Assembly (NCBI GenBank): GCA_949316495.1
Contig: OX439003.1
Coordinates: 23,312,295-23,376,294, forward strand
DNA length: 64,000 nt
Direction of reading: 5' to 3'
Source: Amphiduros pacificus
Lineage: Eukaryota > Annelida > Polychaeta > Phyllodocida > Hesionidae
Below are positions 12,101 through 25,612 of the stretch, one piece after another. A model generated the notes under the pieces. That model ran no database searches and had not been told where the DNA came from. It saw nothing but the letters and a program-made list of their open reading frames with translations. The position numbers were made by a program, and so were the translations under genes. Within the stretch, counting starts at the first letter, position 1, and the number at the start of each line of letters is the position of its first letter.

Positions 12101-15100
12101 CAGCAAAGGGCCTGTCGTGTTAATATTATCTTGTCAGAGACAGCAATGGGGCTGTTGTGTTTATATTATCTTGTCAGAGATAGCAATGGGGCTGTTGTGT
12201 TTATATTATCTTGTCAGAGACAGCAATGGGGCTGTTGTGTTTATTTTATCTTGTCAGAGACAACAATGGGGTTTTTGTGCTGATCATACCTTTTCAGAGA
12301 CACCATTGTGCCAAACATTTTACAGGCTTCCAGACACCCTGTGTCAAAAACTTAATGATTTACAGGTTTACAGACACCCTGTGTCACATTTGTCTTGATG
12401 TAGTAGTTTGCAGTCACCCTGTATTGGGGGTGAGGTGGGGTTGGTGGGACCATTCAATTTGCCTATCTTGTGACCCAGGCTGACCCTGTGTACAAAGACA
12501 TTTATAACAGAAGACCAGGCTGCGAGGAGGCAAGGCAGCCTAAATGGTAGGAATAGTTACCATGGTAACCATTTTCTATATTTCTCAGGATATACTGTGA
12601 TTCGTGCCAAGATAACACAAATCTACAAGAGGTCTCTTGTAATTTATAAAATATTATCATAAAAGATTAGCCATGTGACCCAGCCGTTTGTCATCAATGA
12701 AGGAAAGCCAGGTCCTGAATCTGTCTTCTCTAGATTGAAGATACCATCTCCAATGCTTTATGGATGCATAAATCAAGTATGAGAATGATTCGGTAAATGC
12801 TTGATGCAACCAAAGTCAGTAAGAAGATGGCTTGGAAGCATGACGCAGTCAAAACATCATCATTAGTCTTAGAGATTTCACAAGTAATCATATAGAGAAG
12901 GTCCCCAGCGATAGTATATCATTTCTTATCTACTTAGAAGTTACAAGGTGATCTGCATTCACAGCAGATTTATCAGAAGTTCACTTCATAAATGCTATTC
13001 AACCATAGTGCGGTATTTTGGAGGCAATGGCGGCATCTGAATTAATGCAATATGTTTGCCTCCTGCACTTTGTCTGCAACCCAGAACCCAGTGGTGTCAT
13101 TATAAGTAATTTGTGTTTCATATTTCACAACTGTTGTATGAGATTGTGCAAATATTTTGTGCATTCTCAAGAAATGTATTGGTGCCATAGGATACACTTC
13201 TTTTGTAAGGTATGTGTATGGGGTGGATCTGTTTGGAATAAGTATGACCGATTAACATTAATGTATTCCATAGAATACATAAATCTTCCTTGAGGAGAAT
13301 TTTTGTGGTAATTTTTAAGATATTTGAAGGTTGCATTAAACTTTAATGCCCCTATAGACAGTGTTTTCAGTGAAATTGTATCTAAGATTATTTGAAATAT
13401 TGTATTCAAATAAATGCACAATGAAGAAAATATTCAAAGACTCACTTTCAAGCCTTTGGCATAAGTGAGAACCAAAGCCCTTCAGGCTAATTGCTTATCC
13501 TTGTGATAAGACTTAACGCAAATGAGAGCCTTTAAGAATCAATGAAGAAGTGCCTTATGAATATGATGTATGGAAGATCAAGGGAAGATAGTGAGGTGTC
13601 AGGACTCTATTAAGTTAGCATCCGCCCTGTGTAGCGGTGCTCATCCGTCACATGATACTCTCCGTTACTCTTCCTGCAGGTCACATGACCCCGCCACCAC
13701 CATTCCAACACCTCCTCAGGCAACCATTCTTTTGCACAATTTTGGCTAATTTTGTCCATTATGACGCTGGCTTATAAAAGGAACTGAGTGCCAACAATGC
13801 TGCTTGTTACTATATCCAGTAATTGGGTAAAATTAGTCAGGTTGGTGTTAACTGGGTAAAACATATCAAGAACAAATCTCCCCAAGGGTTGCTATTAGCA
13901 ACTACTTGAGTGACAGAATGAAGATTTCATTCCCAGACTGATAATTGACATTTCAGACTTGCAAATAACTTGTGTGGTAATGCCTGCTCCTGTCTATACC
14001 TGGTTTGAGACATCCAAATTAGCACATTAATTGTGAGGTGTGAACAATATACATAGGAAATAACACAGGCTGTGCACTTGGAAGAGATATTGTGCCACAC
14101 CAACATGGGATGAAGACACATATTGCATGGTAATGGGGCCCTGCAGTGTTGTATGTGGCAGGTTGAAGGCTTGTTACACCACCCCCAGGCCTGCACACTA
14201 CCTGCGGCAGGCTACAACCCTGCAGCCATCCACAGTTATGGCCAGGTAGAGAAATAATGGCTCACCCGAGAACGGCACCGTCCTAAATGATAGTCTCCCT
14301 GACACACAGGAATCAATGGTTTGACAGGAGGATATAAAGGTCAGGTCTATCACTCATAACCAGACCATAACCCAATGGGAACAAGGGGTGGCCATGATTG
14401 ATCCATACAATGGGACCACGGGGTGGATGAGATTAATCCATACAATGGGACCACAGGGTGGATGAGATTAATCCATACAATGGGACCACAGGGTGGATGA
14501 GATTGATCCATACAATGGGACCACAGGGTGGATGAGATTAATCCATACAATGGGACCACAGGGTGGATGAGATTAATCCATACAATGGGACCACAGGGTG
14601 GATGAGATTGATTTACACAATGGGACCACAGGCTGGATGTGATTGATCCATACAATGGGACCACATGGTGGATGAGATTAATCCATACAATGGGACCACA
14701 GGGTGGATGAGATTGATTTACACAATGGGACCACAGGGTGGATGAGATTGATCCATACAATGGGACCACAGGGTGGATGAGATTGATTTACACAATGGGA
14801 CCACAGGCTGGATGTGATTGATCCATACAATGGGACCACATGGTGGATGAGATTAATCCATACAATGGGACCACAGGGTGGATGAGATTGATCCATACAA
14901 TGGGACCACAGGGTGGATGAGATTAATCCATACAATGGGACCACAGGGTGGATGAGATTGATTTACACAATGGGACCACAGGCTGGATGTGATTGATCCA
15001 TACAATGGGACCACATGGTGGATGAGATTAATCCATACAATGGGACCACAGGGTGGATGAGATTGATTTACACAATGGGACCACAGGCTGAATGAGATTG

Positions 15101-16609
15101 ATCCATACAATGGGACCACAGGGTGGATGAGATTAATCCATACAATGGGACCACAGGGTGGATGAGATTAATCCATACAATGGGACCACAGGTTGGATGT
15201 GATTAATCCATACAATGGGACCACAGGGTGGATGAGATTGATTGAAAAAAAGCTCCCAATTTTGGCCTTTCTGTCTCAGCATACAAATGCAGTCTAGTGT
15301 TTTGGAATAAGAATGGGCAAAAGGTAATTTCTGAAATATGATGTAATATATTGCTTGCCCTTAGCCCCTTTTAATCAGCCATATAGTGGAAAATAGGAGA
15401 AAAAGAACTCAAAATATGCCAACCCAAGCTTAAAATTGCTAACTCAGTTCAAAAGGGTGACCTCAAGTTCTGAACACCGACAGGAAGGCATCAGAATTTA
15501 TGATGACTGGCTCTCTTATGCATGGACGCTTTAGTACACTCTGAATGGAGAGTGTGTAAAAGAGGTTATTTTCAGGCAAATTTGGTAAAATAGGACCTCA
15601 CACCCACATACAAACTTAAAGAAGGCACCCCATGGAGTGACATCAGGGTCTACTTAATCTTATATCAAATGCACTGTCAGGGGATTTAGAGAGTGGGAGT
15701 GGTTGATCTCTCACCACCAGATGTCAGCATTATAAAATCTGAGCCTTTCACCATCATCACATCATGGAGATCTTTTCTTTATTTATCTTTTCTCTCTTTT
15801 TTTCACACTTGCAGGTTGGGATATCTGGCTTTGGAGTAAAGAAAAAGCTTGGCAAGCGATTCCTGCATGAAATGAATGTTGCTCAATTACAAGTTGTGGT
15901 CAATGATCTACACACACAAATTGAATGTAAGTGACATCAAAGCTTTGGAAAATATCTCCTGTTTTCATGCTTTGATATTTATTTATATTTATATTTATAT
16001 TTATATTTATATTTATATTTATATTTATATTTATATTTATATTTATATTTATATTTATATTTATATTTATATTTATATTTATTTGTAAAGAAATAACCTG
16101 ATTGATATAATAATGAGAGACGTTGCCATGGTTTGATGGTGGTGCTATTATTTTCAGCATTGAATGAGGAGCTAGTGATGCTCTTGGTACAGAGGGATGA
16201 TCTGCACATGGAGCAGGATTCAATGTTGGTGGACATAGAGGATCTCAGCAGGTAAGCCACATGCATAAATCTTATAAAACTGGGATAGTAAATCTTTCAT
16301 AGAGACCCCAAAAATATATATATATTCCATTCCATAACTAGAACCATGTCTCATCAAAGAGCATACAGATTGCCTCATATTAATTGCTGGTCATGCAAAT
16401 AGTTGAAATGATATTGTTTTTATAATCAGAAATTATAAAAAAACAGAAGTAGAAAGAAGATAAAGTGATATAAATTCATTCATTATGCATAAATATTTAA
16501 ATGTTTTTCATTGTATTATTATAGGAGAGCACAGGAATCGGCAGCAGAAATAGACTGTTCTGTGAAACTGAATAAACCTCCAAAAGTACGACCCCCTAAG
16601 AATAAATGA
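9011..16609 (+). CDS. SCHIP1: SCHIP1, schwannomin-interacting protein 1 (3' part, five exons)
   Basis: Five exons, 9011-9154, 11027-11098, 15815-15926, 16158-16251 and 16525-16609, join in phase to give the last 168 residues. Seen: an acidic run then [19 protein letters not shown], a basic helix ([14 protein letters not shown]), and a C-terminal coiled coil with [17 protein letters not shown], a heptad-like [12 protein letters not shown] and [11 protein letters not shown]. This is the conserved C-terminal region of the SCHIP1 family. Known of the family: it binds merlin (NF2), occurs in ankyrin-associated complexes at axon initial segments as IQCJ-SCHIP1, and acts upstream of Hippo signalling in Drosophila. 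All introns have GT/AG ends. The 5' exons and start codon were not found and may lie upstream of the window. The tail after the coiled coil ends in a proline/lysine stretch ([10 protein letters not shown]) that I do not recall from vertebrate proteins. Confidence 0.85.
9155..11026 (+). other. SCHIP1 intron
   Basis: AT-rich intron without repeats of note. No further exon or mobile element was recognised. Confidence 0.6.
11027..11098 (+). CDS. SCHIP1: SCHIP1 exon: basic helix
   Basis: Preceded by TTTTAG and followed by GTAAGT, 24 codons, phase 0 at both ends. It encodes [20 protein letters not shown], which continues the helix from the previous exon. Confidence 0.8.
11765..12308. repeat. 40-bp minisatellite in SCHIP1 intron
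   Basis: About 13 copies of a 40-bp unit containing CTTGTCAGAGACAGCAATGG and GGCTGTTGTG. Early copies are diverged and the copies after about 11990 nearly identical. The period is not a multiple of three, so the overlapping open frames are shadows. Three looser copies of CAGACACCCTGTGTCA follow between 12330 and 12425. Confidence 0.85.
12556..12569. promoter_or_regulatory. X-box-like palindrome
   Basis: GTTACCATGGTAAC is a perfect palindrome matching the RFX X-box form GTTRCCATGGYAAC. It lies inside the SCHIP1 intron. Function is inferred from motif alone. Confidence 0.35.
13647..13780 (+). promoter_or_regulatory. Possible internal SCHIP1 promoter (E-boxes and TATA)
   Basis: GTCACATGAT (13647) and GGTCACATGACC (13679) are E-boxes of the GTCACATGAC type bound by MITF/TFE and USF factors. 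A TATA-like TTATAAAAG lies about 90 bp downstream at 13773. The order and spacing suit an alternative promoter upstream of the coiled-coil exons; mammalian SCHIP1 has several isoform starts. No first exon was identified, so this remains a candidate. Confidence 0.35.
14369..15243. repeat. 35-bp minisatellite with 175-bp higher-order unit
   Basis: About 25 copies of a 35-bp unit (ATACAATGGGACCACAGGG then TGGATGAGATTAATCC). A variant GGCTGGATGT appears at 14631, 14806 and 14981, exactly 175 bp apart, so blocks of five units have been copied. Long minus-strand open frames here exist only because the unit lacks stops in the cycled frames. Confidence 0.9.
15815..15926 (+). CDS. SCHIP1: SCHIP1 exon: start of coiled coil
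   Basis: The acceptor is CTTGCAG with a pyrimidine tract, the donor GTAAGT; 112 nt, leaving phase 1. It encodes a Gly/Lys-rich lead ([15 protein letters not shown]) then [17 protein letters not shown]. Confidence 0.85.
15977..16084. repeat. (TTTATA)n hexanucleotide microsatellite
   Basis: A nearly pure array of about 18 units in the 231-bp intron between two SCHIP1 exons, roughly 50 bp from the upstream donor and 73 bp from the next exon. Confidence 0.95.
16158..16251 (+). CDS. SCHIP1: SCHIP1 exon: coiled-coil core
   Basis: The acceptor is TTTTCAG, the donor GTAAGC, 94 nt, leaving phase 2. It encodes [20 protein letters not shown] and MLVDIEDLS, the most recognisable stretch of the family. 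Confidence 0.9.
16525..16609 (+). CDS. SCHIP1: SCHIP1 terminal exon
   Basis: The acceptor is TTATAG. The exon completes Arg from the phase-2 junction and ends at TGA (16607-16609) after a Pro/Lys-rich tail. Confidence 0.8.
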
Positions 16610-18417
16610 GGATGTGCATAGGAAAATGCCCAAGATGATAGATCCTTTGTAGACACCCTGTAGATACCCAGATCTAACTGGGATGATGGATTCTTCATAG
16701 ATACCCCATAGAGATACCAAATAGAAACTGTTGTCATAGCAATGATTGGTCCCAAGGACCTTATTTACATTAATTAACAATGGAATAAATGACCAATCAG
16801 AATTTGGATATTTTGGTCAAAGGAATGACCAAGAAATATAGCACAATTTCCATATAAAATGTATAAAATTCTTGGTAGTACTGCCATTGTCTTCAAATTC
16901 CTATTTATTGTGAAATATAATTATGACGGATTTACAAGGTAGGATTGAAATAATATTCGACCAGCATGTGTGCAGTGTTTTTGGTGTAGTAATTGTTAAC
17001 ATGTTGGGTTGCACATCTATAAAACATAGTGCTATATTGTCCAAAGCCTCCTCTCATCCATATCTTTCCTCTATATATGCTCTATATAGAATATCTGTAC
17101 ATAAACTCATTGTACATCTTGCCTCTGTTTATGCTCGCAGTATGGTGGACCCAACAAGACTTGAACATATTAAATCAATATTTACAAACTTCAGAGAATA
17201 ATGGTATTGGTCACATCGGATAAAGTTACAGTATCATAAATAATAATCTCATGATGACCTAACCTGACCTACTTAGAAAATGACCTGACCCATATAGTAC
17301 ACAACCTGCCCCACATGTCTACATTTCCACTTTCCATGATTTATGTTAATATGGAGATAAGTGGTATTGCAAATGTTAGTATCAGTTATTATGATAGAGT
17401 TGATGTGTATTGTTGAGAAATGCAAGGGTACAAATGATGCAAGTCTTTCCACGTAAGGTTACATTTTGTAAATACTCCTATTGTTATTTTTACAAGAGAA
17501 ATGAGTTCCTGTATAAATCACTGATGATATATTGCGTTCAGATGGGGATGATGTATTTAGGTTTCATTGCCACAAACTAGTGTGGACAGAGTGTAATTTA
17601 GTTTCAGATGATTTGTGAAGAACTCTGAGCAAACCTTGACAGGGTCAGAATGGTTATTTAGTATACGTAGTTAGATAGAAAAATAGTTTCAAGTGTATAT
17701 AATTGAGTATTTAATTTAGTATTATTTTGATTCCACTGATAAACTAAGAATGCTTTGTTACTGTGAGAGAGATATTAAAACTATGTGATGCCTACATGCG
17801 TGCTTGAACGAGATACAGATATTGGTAATGGTAAGTATTCCGATGGAGAATATGATTTACTTTGCGGATAATATTGCGTCTTTCATATTTGTATTATGAT
17901 AAGCTTGAGTATGTGTTTAGGAATGAAACAGCCTCATCATTTTGCATAAGTGCATCCATCCTGTTACATAGGAATTGTAGTTGGTTGTGTTTAGCTCCAT
18001 TTGTTCATGTTTCATCTTGATTTGTGTCAATTGTATTTTTTGGTTAAACATAGAGGAAATATGGTTATTTCCAATAAGACTATATAAAGGGTTTTACCAC
18101 AACAACTATTGCTTTTCCTCTTTTTCAAAGGCCTCTTTGATTGAGCTATAGCTTTTAGCATATGCTCTTTTTCAGTACTAGAGAACTGGGTATTCTATCC
18201 ATCAGACCTGTTTTCTTGTGTGTGTTCATTTTGGTTTTGATATTAGAAATATTATTTGCCTAAGATAAAGCTGAAAGAACAAACTCTTAATGAGACTGAA
18301 AATGATCCTATTTTATCCAATTTTATTGATCATACATCCAGTTACCTGGCTGCTAGAGTTCAAAGGAGATGATTTATTAAGAAATTATGAAAGACATCAA
18401 CCAAACAACAATCACAG
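16610..18417 (+). other. SCHIP1 3' UTR and downstream flank
   Basis: No coding signal. AATAAA at 16784-16789, about 175 bp after the stop, is a candidate poly(A) signal. The rest is AT-rich with nothing recognised. Confidence 0.5.
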
Positions 18418-18643
<226 letters not shown>

Positions 18644-21600
18644 TATATATATATATATATATATATTGCTATATATATGTGTGTGATATGATGTTTACCA
18701 AGTCATCCCTGATGTCTTTGTCACATTAATGAGCATATATGAGATGTATAAATTTCTTTTATATTTCGACCACGAAATAACTAAACAGTTAAGACTTCAA
18801 TTAAGACTTTGGTTTGGATTTACCTATACATCTTTATTTTGTGTTTTATCCCCACACTTTTGTTGCCAATTATATATCCAACAAAACTTATCTGTAGAAT
18901 ATGAGGAACAAGAAGATTTTAAGATATAAGATATAAGAGTGAAAGGTACAATGGATCTGGATGAAAGGTAATTTAAATTAGCGTGATAAAGATTTTGAAA
19001 TTATGTGCATTTTGTATTAACAAAGAGCCAATCAGTTTGTGAAATGTGTTAGGTATGAGAAGTAAAGGTTCAAATGAAATAGATTTATTTCATGTATATT
19101 TTGCATACTATTTGTAATTGAATGCAGATGAGTTGCTAATGTTTTATAATTGATGGAGTGAAATGAATGAGTCAGATAAGTATGTGATCCTCAATGCAAG
19201 TTGAATTAAGTGAAGATTTAACCAAAATTGAAAAAGGTTTTGTAACACAAAATTCTCAAATATTGATGATAACTTCATGATTTACCTGACAAACATATGT
19301 TATTCGATTAAATTCAGCATGAAAAAAGTTCAGCATCAAATTGACATAACAAAAATAACTGTAATATCATGCATCTGTTAGCAGATTGAATATGGTTGCA
19401 TAGGTACTAATATATTTTACCTATATTACAGTGAAGTTTGAAGGCATTGTTGATAACTGTACAAATTTGTATCATATCTGTAGTTGTAGAATAATTAGAC
19501 TACTCCTGTGTCTCCTGGAATACAACTATAATGCCATTTCACTCTTTGAAGTAACATTTTTGAACAACTGATCCAGATCAGATATTTCAATGAAATGATG
19601 GAATTTTGTATTCAAATTTTTAAAGACTGTTACCTGACAGGTAAAAATACTGTAATTTCGTTTATGTGTCAGGCAAGATGTTTGCATGGTAAATGTCAAA
19701 ATGTTCAATATATGAAGAAAAAAACTTACTAGTGATCTGCATATTATCTTTTTGTGATCAAAATATATAGATTTATATGTGATAAAATATGCTGTATCCA
19801 TGGACACACAGGAAGGTAGGTGCAAATGATCACTAGTATTTAGGGCTATACGTGTATGTGGTGTCCCCTGGTGACAGCATGCAACATTGGGACAAAACGT
19901 GCCCATTTTTAGCATTGTGCTGATATAATATAGACCATTAAAGGTCAAAACTATGAAGGAAAACAATGTAAGATAATATACATGGATTTATCAAAGGAAG
20001 ATCTATTATAGTATGTATGCAATGTTTCGGCTATTCATAAATGAATTACTTGTACAGATATTAATCCAGTATCTTGTATATCAAAATATAATATGTCATT
20101 TATCACTTAAGTCACATTTGTTTTCAAATCAAATTAAAAACTGATATATTTTAATGATATCCATACCATTAGTACCATGTCAATGCTTGTGTGTTCTGTG
20201 CATAAACATTACAAAAAGCACTAATGACCATCCAACACACCTGATGATATGGCAGTATTTGGTTTCAAAAGAAGTACCGGTATATATTGTTTTTAGCCAA
20301 TTTTTGTCGGTGCAGAAACAAATATTGCAATAATGTTGGAACATAATCATTGCAAGAATTACTAGAAGTTTATATATATTTATATAAACCTCCAATGATT
20401 CGACCTATTTCAGAGCAAAATTTACAGAAATGATATAGCGACTGTCTGTTTCAATGCACAAAGAACTGAGATTGGAAGAAATTTAGTGTTACATATTTCA
20501 TTGCAGAACTTACAAGCATTTTGAGGAGAATGTTGTAGAAATATCATTGTAGAAATTACTAAGATTACTAGAATGATGTTGTAACAACCCATTTCAATGT
20601 AGACATCACAAATATTATTACATAAAAGATGTTGAGAACATTTTTTAATGCAGGAATTATAAATATCATGAGAATAATATTGTAACAGTATATCTGTGCA
20701 GAATTTCTGTCATTCCTGGCACATTTAATGTTGCAACATGCTAAAAGTGGTGATCACAAGCATGGAATAATATAATATAAACTGAATGTATAATGACAGA
20801 CATTTGGGCATAATGGCATTTTTAAGAGCATTGTTTGCATAAATTATTAGCCCATAATTCTGATATATTATGAAGCCAGGACATTTGGTTGCCTCCACCA
20901 TGACACGATTGCACATGGTTCTGATTTCACCCAAGCTTGATGAAGCTATTCAGTGTTATATGTCTTGTACAAAATGTATGTAAGCATCAATGTAAACATT
21001 ACATCTAAATACAAAATAATTTTTAAATATATTCAGAGTTCATTGTTTTTTGGGGACTTTATATAGTTAAAGTTGAAAAGTTATTTGTTAATCTTATTCC
21101 TCCATTATAATACTTTTTAGATTTTCAGTCACCTGTTTATTACCATATTTTTTTTATAATATTCACACATATTTTTTTTTATAATATTCACACATGTATT
21201 GTTAAAATCTTAATCATATTCATGCATCTATCGCAATAACATCCAATTACTCGAAAGCTGCAAACTATAACAGCTGATTAATTCAGTATAATAATTAGTA
21301 TAAGATGGTTTCAAGTAAAGTAATGACAATGTAATAGACTTAATTCTTGGTACTGTGTGCCTACCTCACGAGGAAGTGCCAGAATTTGACAGATTCTTTA
21401 CCCAAATGATTTTGATATAAACATGAGGTAACTTCCAATCCCTCTTAGCTATCACCCTGTCTGACCTGTGTCCTGCCGTCCTTCTTTCCATTCTGTCATC
21501 CGTCAACTTTGACACAAGTATATTCTATAAGATTCTGGGTTGATTTCTATGTTATCCACTGTGCAGTGCTACCTTCAGGTGACAATATCAGATTGGAGAA

Positions 21601-24600
21601 ACACCACATGGAAAAGGATTTCGCACCAGGGGAAAATTCATCTCATGTGCAGACATCAAACCAATATTTTCAGATCATCCAAAATTGCAGTCTCAAACGT
21701 GTATCTTTATTGGTTGATTTTTCACTTCATATCTTGGAATTTTCCAGAAAATAATGCCTCTGGCCTTATGCAGCCATTGACAGATCCTTTGAACTGATGT
21801 TTGCAAGTCATATTAGGTTATATAATATCTAAGACATTGGGGGATTGATACTGTGATCCATGATCGCTAGTTACATACGATTATGTATTATCAGGGGGCA
21901 TCTGGGATCTTTTTAGTTGCTAGGCAACTGCAAAATCCCATCAAGTAAATAGGGCAGTGATCAGATCCCATCCTTATTACTCACACAGCACTATACAGTC
22001 TATTTATTGTTGCTATCTTTATTCAATACAGCTGCTTGTATGCATTTAAACTATAACTACAATGCCTTAGCCGAAAGACCTGTTGACCTATATTTGAACA
22101 ATACATGTTAAAAATAGCCTCTGACTTAGCTGCTGCTGGCATTGAAAGGTGTCATGTATTCTGCGCAAAGGCATTATTAAAGCAGTAGCTTACATTCTGT
22201 GTCTCCCCCTGCTTGATGTATATAATAAACCGATAGCCACCTTGGAAGAAATCACAATACGTAGAATATGTTTATCTGTATTTAGGCCACCGGCATGGGG
22301 ATAGGGGAGGGGCCTCAATCGAAATCTTTTTGAAGAATACTTCTTTTAAATGCATGTGAGTTAGGTTTATGAAGTTATAACTCCATATTTTGTCCATACA
22401 CAGTGTCTAGAGGCGACTTATTTCTTTCTCTCTCTCTGAACATAAGTTTCCCAAAGGTAATATGGAAAAGAATTGGAAACAAATTAACAGAATAGTAAAC
22501 ACCAAGAAAACATAATTACACATGTTCAGAACCCAAAGACAACATGCTTGAGTTATCAAGATAAATGAATGATGCCTAATACAACTTTTGGATTTGGATA
22601 CCAGACACTATCATGCAGATGTAGGACTTCTGTGAAAGCATCAGCATTAATATAGGTGTCTCTAGGAAACTGGCAGTGCGGGACATCCTTATCATGCATT
22701 ATATGTGGAAGACCTTCAACTGCATTGAAGAGAATATACACAAAACTATTCGCCTGAACTTATACAAAAAGGTGTGCCAATATTTACGAAACTATTCAAA
22801 TGGAAGAAAAGTGAAATATACAGAACTGAATTCCTAATTTCAGTTCAAATAAAAAACATGTAGGCAATCGGGGAATACTCCAAGCCATGAACATTGACAT
22901 ATTAGGCAAAATGCTCAGATGCATCAACAACGCATGTATAATATAGCAATGATATTATTATTATTATCAAGTTACATTATTTCAGTCTGAAATCATAACA
23001 GGATGGTTACATTACAGTTCACTAATTGAAATAGAGTAAATAGAAAACCAAGATTCAATTGTATAATTTAGTAACATTATTCCAGTTTGAAATCGTAATA
23101 GGATTGCCACATTACAGTTCAGCACATTAGACCTGTGAGAGCCAATCTGATAAAAACAGTTGCCAGAAGAACGTTATGTATTATGCCCGTAAGAAATTTG
23201 GATACAATTTCATCCAACTTTCAACCATCCTGGATTCAGTGCTTTCAGAGCATGGTTTCAGCAATCACAATTGCCTTAAAAAACAAGTGTGTAAATGCTC
23301 TCTAAACACAAGACTTTTTAATCCGTCACATCTGATTTCATTTGTGGAAGTGTGGAACTTTCACTTTAGGGAGAAAAAACATTATGAATTGTCAGACAAT
23401 GATCTGATACTCGGGAAAAGTCACCATATCCGAGCTTTCAAATCCATTAGATAAATAAACATGGCTGGCTTGAAAACACTGACCAAAAAATGGAATGATT
23501 TTGCCACAGTCTGATTTGTACCATTAGCCCTGTTGTCATGCCACACATTTATTGGTAATCTTTCTTTTGCACTATCACATGGGCATAAAAGCACAAACAC
23601 TGGCCTTGCTAACCTGTTGTTAAGATAAATGTTTGAGTGAAAACAACTCATTAGGACCACCACTCATTTGGGGGGTAGAGGAAAGTGGAAAAAAAATATT
23701 GGTGAGAGCATTTGGTTTCGAAAAAATGGACTTGAGGCATCAGCAAACAAATTTATTATGTAACTTTAAGGACAACACACAATTTAATTCAAATGCTTTA
23801 ATATTTGTTGTATCTTGGTTATATATTACTTTCTTGATATATATTATTGGGCAGAGAAAATACAACTTTTTAATGATACAAGTCTTGATGTCTGAAACAT
23901 GTTGGAATTGGCAGTTTTGAAACAAAGTTAATGTCATCAATTTCAATTAATTTATGATATTGTTTCTTCATAGTCAACTGAAATTCATTCATTCTTGTAG
24001 CCCATACCTCAAATGGACTATCACAAATTGAAGTGTCTTTTTTGATCAGGTAAAAAAACATCGAGAGTGGCCTTGCATTGAGTAAAATAAATCTTCAAAT
24101 TTGTTTCCCCCACTCCTCCCTTAAATGACTAAATAGTCAGAAGATTATCACTTTTCTCAATTAATTCTGGAGCATTACCATGAGACACATTTACCCATCT
24201 TTGACAACTCGAGTTGAGACACCTGGTGTGAAAAACTGTACATAGAGATTTCCTGATGACAAATAGATATTAAGGTTATTTTAGAGCTATTAATCATTTC
24301 TGTAAGTGTTTTGGGTATTGAGATAATTTGGGTTCCTAGGCACCAGTCAAGTGGGCTATGATATGTTTGCTCTCTGGACTTGCCAAGGAATGGTGACTGG
24401 AGTACACAAGGGCTTGTAAATTTATCAAACTTCTCCACCACTGAAGAATTGTGAGAGACACCAACGCTGCCATCTGGTGGATGTTTCACAACAAGGTGAA
24501 TTTCATTTCTTCAACGGCGACATATATCTCGATGAAAAATGGCTGGTAGGGTTTGAACGATCCATTTCAACATGTCCAAGAATATGAATTGTTTGTCTGT

Positions 24601-24810
24601 TCACTCCATGTTGGTCATAATGATTCGTTTGAAGTTAGCTTTGACAGCTAGAAGAACCTCCCTAACGGAAGGCCTTTTTTTCTTTCATTGAAGTGTTTGC
24701 AAAGCATATGGGAGAACCAGTTGATTATTGAATTAATGCGATATAAATGTGATTACATGCCTGCATTATTTTACAACTCTAAGAACGACTTCAAGGATAC
24801 CAAATTTTAC

Positions 24811-24842
<32 letters not shown>
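24811..24842. repeat. (AT)n(GT)n microsatellite
   Basis: A short compound dinucleotide run: about nine AT units then about eight GT units. Confidence 0.9.
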
Positions 24843-25340
24843 GTTTTCCTGAGACCTTTAATAAAAAGGTTTGTAAGACTTCATAATAAGATCATAAGAA
24901 TTCATATCAGTGATACATGTTATGTTTTATCAGAAAAAATACATAGTTTTCGGAGATTTTTATCCTTATCCCTTAAAGAGTAACTTAGTTAGATGCGGTT
25001 TTGATGTTTTAGTCCAGAAAACATGGAATGGGACTGTTTTTAATGAGCACATGCCTTGGATTTCATGAGTATCGGACCTAATAATTGTAAAAAATATCAG
25101 GGACAAACTGATATTCAACACAATTCAAGCACTTGGCAAGATATGAGTGTGATCACATCAAGTCATAGTATGGATACAGTAATAATCAATAATAGTCACA
25201 GATTCATTGAGCTCTGGTTTAGATTAAAAGTAAAAGGAATGTTTGGGTCAGGCACCATGATGCAAACACAAGGGTGAATATATATGTAATTGTTATGTTA
25301 TTGATTAACATCACCTCTCATGCTCAGATTCAGAATTATT

Positions 25341-25612
25341 AAAATTAATGATGTAAAGTAATGATGTAAAGTAAAGTAATGATATAAAGTTAAGTAATGG
25401 TGTACAGAAATGATGTAAAGTAAAGTAATGCTGTAAAGTAATGATGTAAAGTAAAGTAATTATTTAGAGTAATGAAGTTAAATAATGACGTAATGTAATG
25501 ATATAAAGTAAAGTAATGATGTAAAATAAAGTAATAAAGTAAAGTAAAGTAATGATATAAAGTAATGACGTAAAGTAATGATGTAAAGCAATGATGCATA
25601 GTGAAGTAAAGA
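25341..25612. repeat. Degenerate GTAAAGTAATGAT-type array
   Basis: An irregular array of GTAAAGTAATGAT and GTAAAGTAAAGTAATG variants with 5-, 9- and 13-bp steps. No fixed period was found. Confidence 0.8.

Noticed and set aside
14350-15119. Long overlapping minus-strand frames of the VPLYGSISS type
   Set aside because: Produced by the 35-bp satellite, whose period shifts frame every unit; no splice or start context.
19526-19966. 146-codon minus-strand open frame
   Set aside because: No domain and composition like random AT-rich sequence; isolated.
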